DNA from: Sorangium cellulosum So0157-2
GTDB taxonomy: Bacteria > Myxococcota_A > Polyangia > Polyangiales > Polyangiaceae
Length of the DNA stretch: 64,000 bases
NCBI RefSeq assembly: GCF_000418325.1
Contig: NC_021658.1
Span: forward strand, 3,534,001 to 3,598,000
Reading direction: 5' to 3'
Shown: in pieces, positions 8,316 to 17,233 of the stretch
How positions within the stretch are numbered: the stretch's first letter is position 1
Layout of the letters: the number at the start of each line of letters is the position of its first letter
Position numbers and translations under genes: made by a program
Notes under the pieces: model-generated
Database searches by the model: none
The model's input: the letters and a program-made list of their open reading frames with translations, nothing else
What the model was told of the DNA's origin: nothing

Positions 8316-10192
8316 TGCGCCCGCGCCGGCTCCGCGGGCTCCTCGCGCTCGCGCTCGGCGCGGGCGCCTGCCACGGCGCGACGCCCGCCGGCCCCCCGCG
8401 CAGCTCCGAGCAGACCGCGGGGCCGGCGCCGCGACGGACGTTCACGCTCGACGACGGTGCCATCGAGGACGTCGTGCGCGCGGTGAGCGCCGCGCGGCAG
8501 CTCGCGCCGCGGAGGCCGGTCGCCGTCGAGCGGCTCGACCGCGCGCGCTTCGTGGAGCGCCTGCTCGGCAGCCGCGACGCGGAGCCCTCGCCGGGCGACG
8601 CGCTCAGCTCCGAGGCCGCGTTTCTGCTCGGCTTCGACTTCCTCCCGCAGCCTGGAGAGCGCGGCGGGCTCTCCACCGTCGACGAGGTGCTGGAGGAGCA
8701 GGTCGTCGGCTTCTACAGCCGCGCGACCGACAAGGTCTTCATCCCCGACGTGCCCCTCGCGTCCGAGGACGAGCTGCTCGAGCAGCGAGCGGTGCTCGCG
8801 CACGAGGTGCAGCACGCGCTCCAGGCGCAGCGCTTTTCCCGCCCGCCCGAGGCGGCGAGCGCGGACGAGGCCATCGCGCAGCTCGCGCTCATCGAGGGGG
8901 ACGCGATGGTGGCGATGGGCGCGTGGCTCGGCGCCGAGGCCGGCGCGCCGGTGGGGCGCACGCTGCGGCGGATCGTGGAGGTGACGAAGCGCGTCCCGCT
9001 CGCGAGCGTCACGCGCGGCGAGGCGAGCACCAAGCTCGACAGGGCGCTCGACGTGACGCGCAAGCGCCTCGAGTTCCCCTACCGCGACGGGATGCTGCTG
9101 GTCACCGACGTGTACCGCGCCGGCGGGTTCCCGCTCGTCGACAAGATGTACACGCGCTTCCCGCGCAGCACCGAGCAGGTGCTGCACCCCGAGAAATACC
9201 TCGCGGGCGAGCTCCCGCGGCCCTTCGCCGATCCGAGGCCGCCTCCGGGGTACGCGCTGTCCACCGCCGACACGCTCGGCGAGCTCAGCACGCGCGTCCT
9301 CCTGGAGCGCTGCGCCGACGCGGAGGCCGCCGAGCGCGCGGCCGCCGGCTGGGCGGGCGACCGCTTCGGCGTGTTCGTCGGGCCGGATCGGCGCCTCGCG
9401 ACGGCGTGGATCAGCGCGTGGGACACCGAGAAGGACGCGGAGGAGCTCGAGGCCACGCTCGGCCAGAGCGCGGCCTGCTGGCGCGAGAACGCGCTCGGCC
9501 TGGAGCGCGGCGACTACACGATCGGCGCCAACATCGCCGTCCACCGCCGGGGCAAGCTCGTCGCGTTCGTGCGCGGCTTTCCCGCGCGCGCCGAGGCCGC
9601 GCTCGCGTCGCACCTCTTCACGCTCGCCGGACCGGAGCCGGTCCCCACGCCGCTCGCCGATCTCCCGATCCCGCCGCGCGTCCGCCTCCCCGAGCCGGAG
9701 CCGGGCCGCCTCGACGGCGACGTGTACCGCAACGAGTGGCTCGATGTCGTCGGCCGCGTGCCGCCGGGGATGCTCGGCCGCCTGGGCGGCGATGTCGAGT
9801 TCGTGATCGAGCGGCCCGACACGCTGGTGCGCGGCGGAATGTCGGTGTCCACGCGCATCACCAGCGATGTCGAGAACGAGAAGACCTTCGGCGAGGTGCA
9901 GGCGTCGTTCGCCCGCGAGGTCGCCGCGCTCTCCATGCGCGTCGAGGCGCTCGGCGGCGGTCCGGTGACGACGGCGCTCGGCGCGGGCATCGAGCGGAGA
10001 TGGCGGGTCAGCGGTACGTGGGTGGAGCTCCGGCTCGTGCTCGTCCCCATCTGCGCCGGCACGGGGTCGATCGTGTTCGTCCAGGCCTACGGCGACCCCT
10101 ACGCGCGCGGCGTGCTCGACGGATGGATGGAGAGCTTTCGCTGGACCCACGGGCGCAACCTCACCGCGTGCGACTTCCTCGATCCGAAATGA
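8315..10192 (+). CDS. Lipoprotein with HExxH zinc-peptidase motif
   Basis: A 625-residue lipoprotein (signal to L-G-A-G-A-C, Cys about 19) coupled to the upstream gene by a one-base stop/start overlap. Around residues 165-175 it carries L-A-H-E-V-Q-H-A-L, an HExxH zinc motif, and about 30 residues later L-I-E-G-D-A, whose Glu could be the third zinc ligand as in gluzincin-like peptidases. The C-terminal half (after about 450) has repeated beta-rich stretches and no known motif. I infer a membrane-anchored metallopeptidase or a catalytically altered relative. Substrate unknown. The paired exported protein may be its partner or anchor. Confidence 0.7.
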   Translation: MRPRRLRGLLALALGAGACHGATPAGPPRSSEQTAGPAPRRTFTLDDGAIEDVVRAVSAARQLAPRRPVAVERLDRARFVERLLGSRDAEPSPGDALSSEAAFLLGFDFLPQPGERGGLSTVDEVLEEQVVGFYSRATDKVFIPDVPLASEDELLEQRAVLAHEVQHALQAQRFSRPPEAASADEAIAQLALIEGDAMVAMGAWLGAEAGAPVGRTLRRIVEVTKRVPLASVTRGEASTKLDRALDVTRKRLEFPYRDGMLLVTDVYRAGGFPLVDKMYTRFPRSTEQVLHPEKYLAGELPRPFADPRPPPGYALSTADTLGELSTRVLLERCADAEAAERAAAGWAGDRFGVFVGPDRRLATAWISAWDTEKDAEELEATLGQSAACWRENALGLERGDYTIGANIAVHRRGKLVAFVRGFPARAEAALASHLFTLAGPEPVPTPLADLPIPPRVRLPEPEPGRLDGDVYRNEWLDVVGRVPPGMLGRLGGDVEFVIERPDTLVRGGMSVSTRITSDVENEKTFGEVQASFAREVAALSMRVEALGGGPVTTALGAGIERRWRVSGTWVELRLVLVPICAGTGSIVFVQAYGDPYARGVLDGWMESFRWTHGRNLTACDFLDPK

Positions 10193-10391
10193 GGCTCTGC
10201 CAGCCCGTGGCAGGTCACGCAGGTGGGAATCAATGTGATCGACGTGATCGATCGTGATCGATGTCTTCGCAACGATTGAATTTCCCCAGACTGTGCGCCA
10301 TGCACGCCAGGGCTGCTCGCAAAACTCTGGACGTCGAGGAAGATTGTGATCCATCTCAATGCGGATCTGGGGTAAAATCCCCCGGGAGGCG

Positions 10392-11675
10392 ATGAGCGAG
10401 CAGCAGGCGACCGTGGCGCACGAGGCGGAGGTGGACGCGTTGCGGAAGGAAGTGCAGCGCTTGCGCGCCCGCAACGCCGAGCTGGAGGCGGATCGCAGCC
10501 TCCCGGGGCGCTTGCTCGACGCGCTGCCCAGCCTCGTTTACGTCCTCGATCTCGATGAGCGGCGGTACATCTACGCGAACCGGGCGCTCGCCGAGCTGGC
10601 CGGAGAGGGCATCGGCGCCGCGGCGGGCCCGCTCCGCGGCGACGGCCTCTCCTCGATGTTCCATCCGGACGATATCGGCCGTATCGAGGAGTACCGGGCT
10701 CGCGCGGCCGCCTCGGAGAGCGGGGACCCGGCGACCGTGGAGTACCGCGCGCGCGGTCGCGACGGGGGCTATCGCTGGTTCTTCGAGCGAGGCGTCTCGC
10801 TCGGCCGCGGTCCGGAGGGCCCGGGGCGCCGGATGCTGGGGTCGGCGCACGACATCACCGCGCGCAAGCACACCGAGCAGATGCTCGAGCGGAGCGAGAG
10901 CCTGCTCCATGCGTTCCTCGACTACACACCGTCGATGATGGTCGCGGTGGACGTCGAGGGCCGGCTCCTCCTCTTGAACCACGAGATCGAGGCCTATTAC
11001 GGGATGAGCCGCGAGGAGCTGCTCGGGAAGGTCGTCTACGACCTCCTCCCGCCGGCGGCGTCCGCCTCGATACGCAAGGCCAATGACGAGGTGGCAGCCT
11101 CGGGGCAGCCGGGCGCCTCCGAGCACGTGCTCGTCTATCCCGACGGTCCGCGCGACTACCTGTCGACAAAGTTCCCCATCCGCGACGCCGAGGGGAAGTT
11201 CTACGCGGTCGGGACGGTGTCGGTGGACATCAGCCGGACCAAGCAGGCCGAGGCCGAGCGCGCGGCGATGCAGCGGCGCCTCATCGAGATGCAGCGGGCG
11301 ACGATCCAGGAGCTCATCACGCCGCTCTTGCCCCTGGCGCGCGGCGTCGTCGCGATGCCGATCGTCGGGACCGTCGACCCCGCGCGCGCCCAGCAGATCC
11401 TGACGACGCTGCTCGAAGGGATCGCCGCCCGGAAGGCCAGGATCGCGATCCTCGACATCACCGGCGCGAAGGACGTCGACGCGCACGTGGCGCAGTCCCT
11501 CGTCGGCGCGGCGCGGGCCGCGGGGCTGCTCGGCACCCGGGTCGTGCTCACCGGGATCAAGCCGCAGATCGCGCAGACGCTCACGATGACGGGCGCGGAT
11601 CTGAGCGGCATCGTGACCAAAGGCACCCTGGAGAGCGGCATCGCCTACGCGCTCCGCGCCCGGCGCCGCTCTTGA
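10392..11675 (+). CDS. PAS-PAS-STAS protein, RsbR/stressosome type
   Basis: A 427-residue cytosolic signalling protein. An N-terminal coiled coil (about 10-35) precedes two PAS domains (about 45-160 with Y-V-L-D-L-D and Y-I-Y-A-N, then about 170-290 with M-V-A-V-D and L-L-L-N-H-E-I). A C-terminal STAS domain (about 305-420) opens V-V-A-M-P-I-V-G-T-V-D, the hallmark of RsbR-type stressosome proteins. D-I-T-G and I-A-Q-T keep threonines at the places phosphorylated by RsbT in Bacillus RsbR (known for the family; inferred here). No histidine kinase domain, RsbS or RsbT gene lies nearby. I use the ATG with GGGAGG just upstream; an in-frame ATG at 10359 has no ribosome site. Confidence 0.85.
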   Translation: MSEQQATVAHEAEVDALRKEVQRLRARNAELEADRSLPGRLLDALPSLVYVLDLDERRYIYANRALAELAGEGIGAAAGPLRGDGLSSMFHPDDIGRIEEYRARAAASESGDPATVEYRARGRDGGYRWFFERGVSLGRGPEGPGRRMLGSAHDITARKHTEQMLERSESLLHAFLDYTPSMMVAVDVEGRLLLLNHEIEAYYGMSREELLGKVVYDLLPPAASASIRKANDEVAASGQPGASEHVLVYPDGPRDYLSTKFPIRDAEGKFYAVGTVSVDISRTKQAEAERAAMQRRLIEMQRATIQELITPLLPLARGVVAMPIVGTVDPARAQQILTTLLEGIAARKARIAILDITGAKDVDAHVAQSLVGAARAAGLLGTRVVLTGIKPQIAQTLTMTGADLSGIVTKGTLESGIAYALRARRRS

Positions 11676-11876
11676 CCGAGCGCGCTCCCACCGTGAGGCC
11701 GGGTGGTCGCGCGTGCGCGCAAAGCCTCCACGGCGTCGGCGGAGCGCGCGAGCACCGCCGAAGAGCGGTTCTCCAGCGCGCCTGACGGTGTACGATGTGG
11801 AGGACATGCGTCCGCGCCCGTACCGGAGCGCGGGGCGCTGTCGGGACAACGTGCGATGTAGCCCAGGAGGTTGTCG

Positions 11877-12956
11877 ATGAAGCCTGGAGTGATGCCGTTA
11901 CGGGGCGCGTTCGTGGCGACCGTGGCCGTCAGCCTGATCGGAGGCGCGGCGCTGGCCCGCGGCGTGCCAACGCTGGCGCTGGCTGGGTATGATCCGATCC
12001 CCGGCCCCTCGCCGTGGGGCCCTGACGACGAGGCGGGCGCCTCCAACACGCAGACGGACGACAAGGTCCTCGAAGGCAAGCGCCTGATCAAGGAGGGCAA
12101 GGTCTATCGCCTGGGCCACGTCTACGAGCCGGGCATGGCGACGTTCCCCGGCAACCAGGGGCTCTCCCTGGACGCCGGGCCGATGTCGCAGATAGGGCAG
12201 CAGGTCACGAACTCCGAGGTGATGCACGGGGAGTTCGGCCAGATGGGGACGCAGTTCGACGCGCTGGGGCACTTCGGCTACATCCCGCCCGGGAGCTCGG
12301 ACCCCGACGACGCGCTGTTCTACAACCAGTTCACGGGCGCCGAGGTCATGACGGGAGACGGGCTCGCGCACCTCGGCGTCGAGAACGTGAAACCCCTCGT
12401 CACGCGCGGCGTGCTCCTCGACGTCAAGCGCCACGCGAACGGCGGGGAGACGCTCGCGTGGGGCCAGGAGATCACGCTGTCGATGGTGATGAGGACGCTG
12501 CGCGCGCAGAAGATGGACGCGCGCGACATCGGCGTCGGCGACGTCGTGCTGATCTTCACGGGCTGGGAGGAGAACTGGGAGCTCGGCACCGAGGGGTTTT
12601 ACACGCAGCCGGGCGTGGGGATGGCCCAGCCGGGGATCGGGCTCGAGGTCGCGAAGTGGCTCTCCTCGAAGGGGATCGCCTGCGTCGGGTCGGACAACTT
12701 CGGCATCGAGGTCACTCCGCCGAAGCCTCCGGTCGCGCCGGGGGTGGTCTTCCCGGTGCACCATCACCTGCTGGTGAAGAGCGGAATCTTCATGCAGGAG
12801 GCGATGGTGCTCTCGGAGCTGGCCGCGGATCTGGCCGCGGAGCTCGAGGACCGGCCGCACGGCCACAAGAGCCCTTACGAGTTCTTCTACGTCTACAGCC
12901 CGCTGCCCCTCCGGGGCGCGTCCGGATCGCCCGGGATTCCGCTCGCGATCCGGTGA
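11877..12956 (+). CDS. Exported cyclase-family (kynurenine formamidase-like) protein
   Basis: A 359-residue member of the cyclase superfamily (PF04199), metal-dependent hydrolases that include kynurenine formamidase and isatin hydrolase. The metal-binding signature is present as G-Q-M-G-T-Q-F-D-A-L-G-H-F-G (about 120-133), where Gln replaces the usual His of G-T-H-x-D. Further support comes from V-L-L-D-V-K and the C-terminal P-V-H-H-H-L-L. A signal-like hydrophobic N-terminus (about 8-33) suggests export. AGGAGG lies 6 bases before the ATG. Substrate unknown; an amide or lactone of an aromatic compound is plausible. Confidence 0.8.
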   Translation: MKPGVMPLRGAFVATVAVSLIGGAALARGVPTLALAGYDPIPGPSPWGPDDEAGASNTQTDDKVLEGKRLIKEGKVYRLGHVYEPGMATFPGNQGLSLDAGPMSQIGQQVTNSEVMHGEFGQMGTQFDALGHFGYIPPGSSDPDDALFYNQFTGAEVMTGDGLAHLGVENVKPLVTRGVLLDVKRHANGGETLAWGQEITLSMVMRTLRAQKMDARDIGVGDVVLIFTGWEENWELGTEGFYTQPGVGMAQPGIGLEVAKWLSSKGIACVGSDNFGIEVTPPKPPVAPGVVFPVHHHLLVKSGIFMQEAMVLSELAADLAAELEDRPHGHKSPYEFFYVYSPLPLRGASGSPGIPLAIR

Positions 12957-12990
12957 ACGGATCGGCGGGCTCGATCCGGGCTCGGCCTGC

Positions 12991-13767
12991 TCAGGCCCGG
13001 TGCAGCCGGAGGCCCTGCTGTCCCGCCCCGAGCCCGTCCTTCAGCCTCATCGACGGGATCTCGTAGTCGCCGTAGTTCTGAGGCCGGTAGGCGATCGGCC
13101 GATCGGTGAACAGCCCCGCGAGGCGCCGGTCGAGGTCGGCCGCGATCGTCCGGAAGCGCGCCTCGTCCACCCGCTCGGCGCGGTAGACGACGAACGGATC
13201 CAGCACCGAGAAGCCGGGATAGAAGAGGATCCCGTGCTGGATCGGGAACAGGAGGTCGTCGATCGGCCCGTTGATGCCGCGCTCCGCGTAGTGGTCGGCC
13301 CAGCCGCCGGCGGTGAGCACGAGCATGGCGCGCTTGCCGGCGAACACGCCCTCGCCGTAGCGGTCGCCCCAGCGCCGGTCCGAGTGCTCGCCGACGCCGT
13401 AGGCGAAGCCGTGCGCGAACACGCGCTCGACCCAGCCCTTCAGGATCGCCGGCATGGAGAACCACCAGAGCGGGAACTGCAGGATGACGGCGTCCGCCCA
13501 GAGGAGGCGCCGCTGCTCCTCGACAACGTCCGGTGTCTGCGTCCCCTCGGCGAACGCGCGGTGGGAGGCGTCGATGAGGCGCAGGCGGGCGCCTTCGGGC
13601 TCGGCCGGGAAGTCGGCGCCGTCGAGCGACGCCTTCCAGCGCTGCGCATAGAGGTCGGAGACGAGCACCTCGTGCCCGGCGGCGGTGAGGGTCGCGACCA
13701 TCCGGTCGCGGAGCGCGCCGTTGAGCGAGCGCGGCTCGGGATGTGCGTAGACGATGAGGATGTTCAT
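12991..13767 (-). CDS. NAD(P)H dehydrogenase (quinone), flavodoxin fold
   Basis: A 258-residue flavoprotein of the NQO1/MdaB/KefF-like family (PF02525). The N-terminus M-N-I-L-I-V-Y-A-H-P-E-P-R-S-L-N is the FMN/FAD phosphate-binding loop. F-P-L-W-W-F-S-M-P-A-I-L-K-G-W-V (about 97-112) is the isoalloxazine-binding segment, and G-G-W and G-I-L-F-Y-P-G-F are typical later motifs. It reduces quinones or nitro compounds by two electrons using NAD(P)H, in the cytosol. It is divergent from the LysR gene at 13911 across 143 bases, the classic arrangement in which the regulator controls the reductase. Confidence 0.9.
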   Translation of the reverse strand: MNILIVYAHPEPRSLNGALRDRMVATLTAAGHEVLVSDLYAQRWKASLDGADFPAEPEGARLRLIDASHRAFAEGTQTPDVVEEQRRLLWADAVILQFPLWWFSMPAILKGWVERVFAHGFAYGVGEHSDRRWGDRYGEGVFAGKRAMLVLTAGGWADHYAERGINGPIDDLLFPIQHGILFYPGFSVLDPFVVYRAERVDEARFRTIAADLDRRLAGLFTDRPIAYRPQNYGDYEIPSMRLKDGLGAGQQGLRLHRA

Positions 13768-13910
13768 GGCATGTCCTTTCCGAGGGCGTGTTCGTCGGCT
13801 CGCGCGGTGGAGCCCCGGGCCTCCGCGGCCCGGCCGGGTCGACGCCTCGAACACTACGCCTCTCCCCGGCATCGTTGAAAACGCGGTTCTTCTGTGCTGC
13901 TATCACCCGG

Positions 13911-14813
13911 GTGGATAGTAGCCGCCTCGACCTGAACCTGCTCGTCGCGCTCGACGTGCTGCTCGCCGAGCGCAACGTGACGAGGGCCGCCAGGCGGCTC
14001 AACCTCAGCCAGCCGGCGCTGTCCGCGCAGCTCCAGCGGCTGCGCGAGATCGTCGGCGACCCGCTGCTGCTCCCCGCGCAGCGCGGCATGACGCCCACGC
14101 GGCGCGCGCTGGAGCTGCAAGCGCCGCTGCACGAGGCGCTGGAGGGCGTGCGCGCCGTGCTCGCCGCGGGGGCCGGCTTCGACCCGGAGACCGCCGAGAT
14201 GACCGTCGCGGTCGCCGCGTCCGATTATGTGCAGTACGCGCTGCTGATGCCGCTCGCGTTTCAGCTCCGGCGCGAGGCGCCGGGCGTGCGGCTCGCGTGG
14301 CGGGCCCTCGACAGCGCCCAGCTCGCGGACCAGGCGGAGCGCGGCGATGTGGACCTCGCCTTCATGACGCCCGAGACCGCGCCCGATCGCCTGCGCAGCA
14401 GGAAGGTGCTCGACGAGCGCTATGTCGTCATCGTCCGCCGCAAGCACCCGCTCGTGTCGCGCGCCATCAGCCTCGACCAGCTCTGCGCGCTCGACCACGT
14501 GGTGGTGAGCCCGCGCGGCGGCGGCTTCGCGGGCGCGACCGACGCCGCGCTCGCCGCGCACGGGCGCGAGCGGCGCGTGGTCCTGTCCGTGCCCTCGTTC
14601 CTGATGGTGCCGGAGATCGTGGCGCGCTCGGACATGGCGGCGCTCGTCCCCGAGCGCGTGGCGGGCGACCGCGCGGGCCGGCTCCAGATCCTCACGCCTC
14701 CCGTCCCGGTGTCGGGCTTTGCCATCGCCATGGTGTGGCACGACAGGACAGCCAGGCACCCGGCGCTCACCTGGTTCCGGGACCGGGCGCGAGCGTTCGC
14801 GGCGGGCATTTGA
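13911..14813 (+). CDS. LysR-family regulator, divergent from quinone reductase
   Basis: A 300-residue LysR regulator of the NodD-like subgroup (L-D-L-N-L-L-V-A-L-D-V-L-L-A-E-R-N-V-T-R-A-A). The helix-turn-helix occupies residues about 8-65, with the effector domain after about 95. GTG 13911 gives the standard N-terminus V-D-S-S-R-L-D-L-N-L; upstream codons read as low-complexity. Its likely targets are its own promoter and the quinone reductase reading away from it. The inducer is unknown but could be an electrophilic or quinone-like compound. Confidence 0.85.
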   Translation: MDSSRLDLNLLVALDVLLAERNVTRAARRLNLSQPALSAQLQRLREIVGDPLLLPAQRGMTPTRRALELQAPLHEALEGVRAVLAAGAGFDPETAEMTVAVAASDYVQYALLMPLAFQLRREAPGVRLAWRALDSAQLADQAERGDVDLAFMTPETAPDRLRSRKVLDERYVVIVRRKHPLVSRAISLDQLCALDHVVVSPRGGGFAGATDAALAAHGRERRVVLSVPSFLMVPEIVARSDMAALVPERVAGDRAGRLQILTPPVPVSGFAIAMVWHDRTARHPALTWFRDRARAFAAGI

Positions 14814-14896
14814 GGCGAGCGGCGCGGGCCTTGTCGCCGGGGCTGCGTGCGTCGAGCACGTTCTCGAGGAGGCCGCGACGTGCTAAGCGCTCGGAG

Positions 14897-16165
14897 ATGG
14901 CTTCGGGAACGGGGTTATTGTGCTGTACACCGCTCGCCTTGATGATCGCCTGCGCGGCCGAATCCTCGCGCGCGCCCGTCGACGCGGGCACCGACGCGCC
15001 GCCCGCGGGCACCGTCACCGCGCCCTCACCGCTCCCGCGTGAGGCCGCCCTCGACGCACGCTTCGTGAAGATCACGCTGCACCGCGAGTTCACCTGCGAG
15101 GGGGCGAGCTTTGCGGACTTCAATCGCGACGGGGTGACGGACGTCATCGCGGGCCCGGATTGGTACGAGGGTCCGGGGTATGGCGCGAGCCATCCCGTGT
15201 GGCCGAGGGAAGCCTTCGATCCGCACGGCTACTCGGATTGCTTTTTCGAGTTCCCCTACGACTTCGACCACGACGGGTTCACCGACGTCCTCGTCGTCGG
15301 CTTTCCGGGGATGCCCGCGGCTTGGTACCAGAACCCGCGCGACGGCGACGCGCTCTGGGCTCGTCACGACACGCTGCCGTGGCCGATCGACAACGAGTCG
15401 CCCCTGTTCGCCGACATCACCGGCGACGGCGTGCCCGAGCTCGTGCACATGTCGGGGGGCGCGCTCGGGATGTCGTCGCCCGGCGTGGACCCGACCGAGC
15501 CGTGGGTCTTCCGGGCGCTCACCGAGGATCGGGGGTACGGCGCGTTCACGCACGGCCTCGGCGCAGGCGACGTCAACGGGGACGGCGCAAGCGACTTGGT
15601 CGAGGCGAGCGGCTACTTCACGCGGAGCCCAGGGTCGCCCGACGGCTTGCCGTTCACGCGCGTCGAGCAGCCGTTCGGCGCCGGGGGAGCGCAGATGCCG
15701 GTGATCGACGTGGACGGCGACGGGGACGCGGACATCGCGACCACGCTGGCCGCTCACGGCTACGGGCTCTCCTGGTTCGAGCAGGTTCCAGACGTGGCCG
15801 GCGCCGCGTTCGTGGAGCACGTCGTCGTTCCGGGGACCACGCCCGACGCCGCGTCGAGCGTGTTCATGCACGAGCCGCACGCGCTCGCTCACGCCGACAT
15901 CGACGGCGACCGGCTCCAGGACCTCGTGAGCGGCGAGCGCTTCTGGGGGCATGTGCCTGCCGGCATGCCGGACTTCGACGCGCCGGCCCGGCTCTACTGG
16001 TTCGAGCAGGCGCGAGCGGCGGAGCGCATCGACTTCCGGCCCGTCCTCATCGACGACGATTCGGGGGTAGGCACCCAGCTCACGGTCGCGGACGGTAACG
16101 GAGACGGTCGGCCGGACATCGTCATCTCGAACAAGAAGGGCGCTTTCGTCTTCCTGCAACGCTAG
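14897..16165 (+). CDS. VCBS/FG-GAP repeat lipoprotein
   Basis: A 422-residue lipoprotein with lipobox M-I-A-C. The body carries seven calcium-loop repeats of the form D-x-N/D-x-D-G-x-x-D: for example D-F-N-R-D-G-V-T-D, D-F-D-H-D-G-F-T-D, D-V-N-G-D-G-A-S-D and D-G-N-G-D-G-R-P-D. This is the FG-GAP/VCBS beta-propeller of surface and integrin-like proteins. Likely an outer-surface protein stabilised by calcium; no enzyme motif seen. The frame extends upstream through the LysR gene but the lipobox sets the start. Its 3' end meets the convergent LysR gene after 24 bases. Confidence 0.85.
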   Translation: MASGTGLLCCTPLALMIACAAESSRAPVDAGTDAPPAGTVTAPSPLPREAALDARFVKITLHREFTCEGASFADFNRDGVTDVIAGPDWYEGPGYGASHPVWPREAFDPHGYSDCFFEFPYDFDHDGFTDVLVVGFPGMPAAWYQNPRDGDALWARHDTLPWPIDNESPLFADITGDGVPELVHMSGGALGMSSPGVDPTEPWVFRALTEDRGYGAFTHGLGAGDVNGDGASDLVEASGYFTRSPGSPDGLPFTRVEQPFGAGGAQMPVIDVDGDGDADIATTLAAHGYGLSWFEQVPDVAGAAFVEHVVVPGTTPDAASSVFMHEPHALAHADIDGDRLQDLVSGERFWGHVPAGMPDFDAPARLYWFEQARAAERIDFRPVLIDDDSGVGTQLTVADGNGDGRPDIVISNKKGAFVFLQR

Positions 16166-16189
16166 GACACCGATCGCGTCGATAGACCC

Positions 16190-17125
16190 TCAAGCCTTCC
16201 TCCGGCGGCGCGGGGCCTTCCCCGCGGGCGCCGCCGCCCCGGCGCCCGGGCCGCAGCGCTGCAGCTCCTCCCAGAGCGCCTGCGCGACGGCGCCGTGCGG
16301 GCGGTCGCGGCGGCGGATCACGAACAGCTCCATGGTATCGGCCTCGAACTCGGGGACCTGCAGCGCCACGAGCTCGCCCGTCGCCAGCGCGCCGGCGGCC
16401 ACGTGCTCGGGCAGCCCGCCCCAGCCCATGCCCGCGAGGATGATCTCCTTCTTCGCGGCGACGTCGGTGACCGTCCAGCGCAGGCCGCCCCCCAGCACGT
16501 TCAGGGACGGCGAGGCGCTCCCCCTGGCGCTGTCGCGCAGGATGATCTGCGCGTGCGCCCGCAGCAGCGCGGGCGGGATCGGCGCGCCGCAGGTCGCCAG
16601 GGGGTGATCGAAGCGCGCCACCGGGATCACCCGCACGTCGCAGAAGCGCGCGATCTCCACCGCGGACGCGTCGATCCCGAGCCTCGTGGCGACGGCGAGA
16701 TCGGCGCGGTCCTCGCGCAGCGCGCCGGCGGTGCCCGCCAGCCGCTCGGTGCCGAGCTCGATGCGCACCAGGGGATAACGCGCCTGCGCTCGCCGGAAGA
16801 TGTCCATGATGGGGCCGAGCGGCGTCACCGCGTCGACGGCGAGCCGCACGATCGGCTCTGCCTTGCCCGAGAGGCGCATGCCGAAGCTGCGCAGCGCCTC
16901 GGTGCCCTCGATGACGGCGGCGGCGCGCTCGTGGAACAGGCGGCCGGCGTCGGTGAGCGTGGCGCGGTACTCACGGCGGTCGAACAGCTCGACCCCCAGC
17001 TCGCGCTCGAGGTTGCGCACCAGCTTGCTCACGGCCGGCTGGGACTTGTGCAGCCGCGTGGACGCGGCGCTGAACGTGCCCTCGACCGCGACGGCGAGGA
17101 AGGCGACGAGCTGATCGTAGGTCAT
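16190..17125 (-). CDS. LysR-family regulator, divergent from SDR/DUF1330 pair
   Basis: A 311-residue LysR regulator. The helix-turn-helix lies at residues 1-60 (M-T-Y-D-Q-L-V-A-F-L-A-V-A-V-E-G-T-F-S-A and K-S-Q-P-A-V-S-K-L), the effector domain at about 90-295, and a basic tail (K-A-P-R-R-R-R-K-A) closes it. It is divergent from the SDR gene with 108 bases between starts, so regulation of that operon is likely. The ligand is not known. Confidence 0.85.
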   Translation of the reverse strand: MTYDQLVAFLAVAVEGTFSAASTRLHKSQPAVSKLVRNLERELGVELFDRREYRATLTDAGRLFHERAAAVIEGTEALRSFGMRLSGKAEPIVRLAVDAVTPLGPIMDIFRRAQARYPLVRIELGTERLAGTAGALREDRADLAVATRLGIDASAVEIARFCDVRVIPVARFDHPLATCGAPIPPALLRAHAQIILRDSARGSASPSLNVLGGGLRWTVTDVAAKKEIILAGMGWGGLPEHVAAGALATGELVALQVPEFEADTMELFVIRRRDRPHGAVAQALWEELQRCGPGAGAAAPAGKAPRRRRKA

Positions 17126-17233
17126 GGCGGCCCGGCAGGATCAGAACCTGGAGTTATGGAGTCCATAGAAACATACCACTTTCTTGGTTCGAGGGGTGGT
17201 CCTAGGTTGTCGACGCGAAAGGAGCGACACTCC

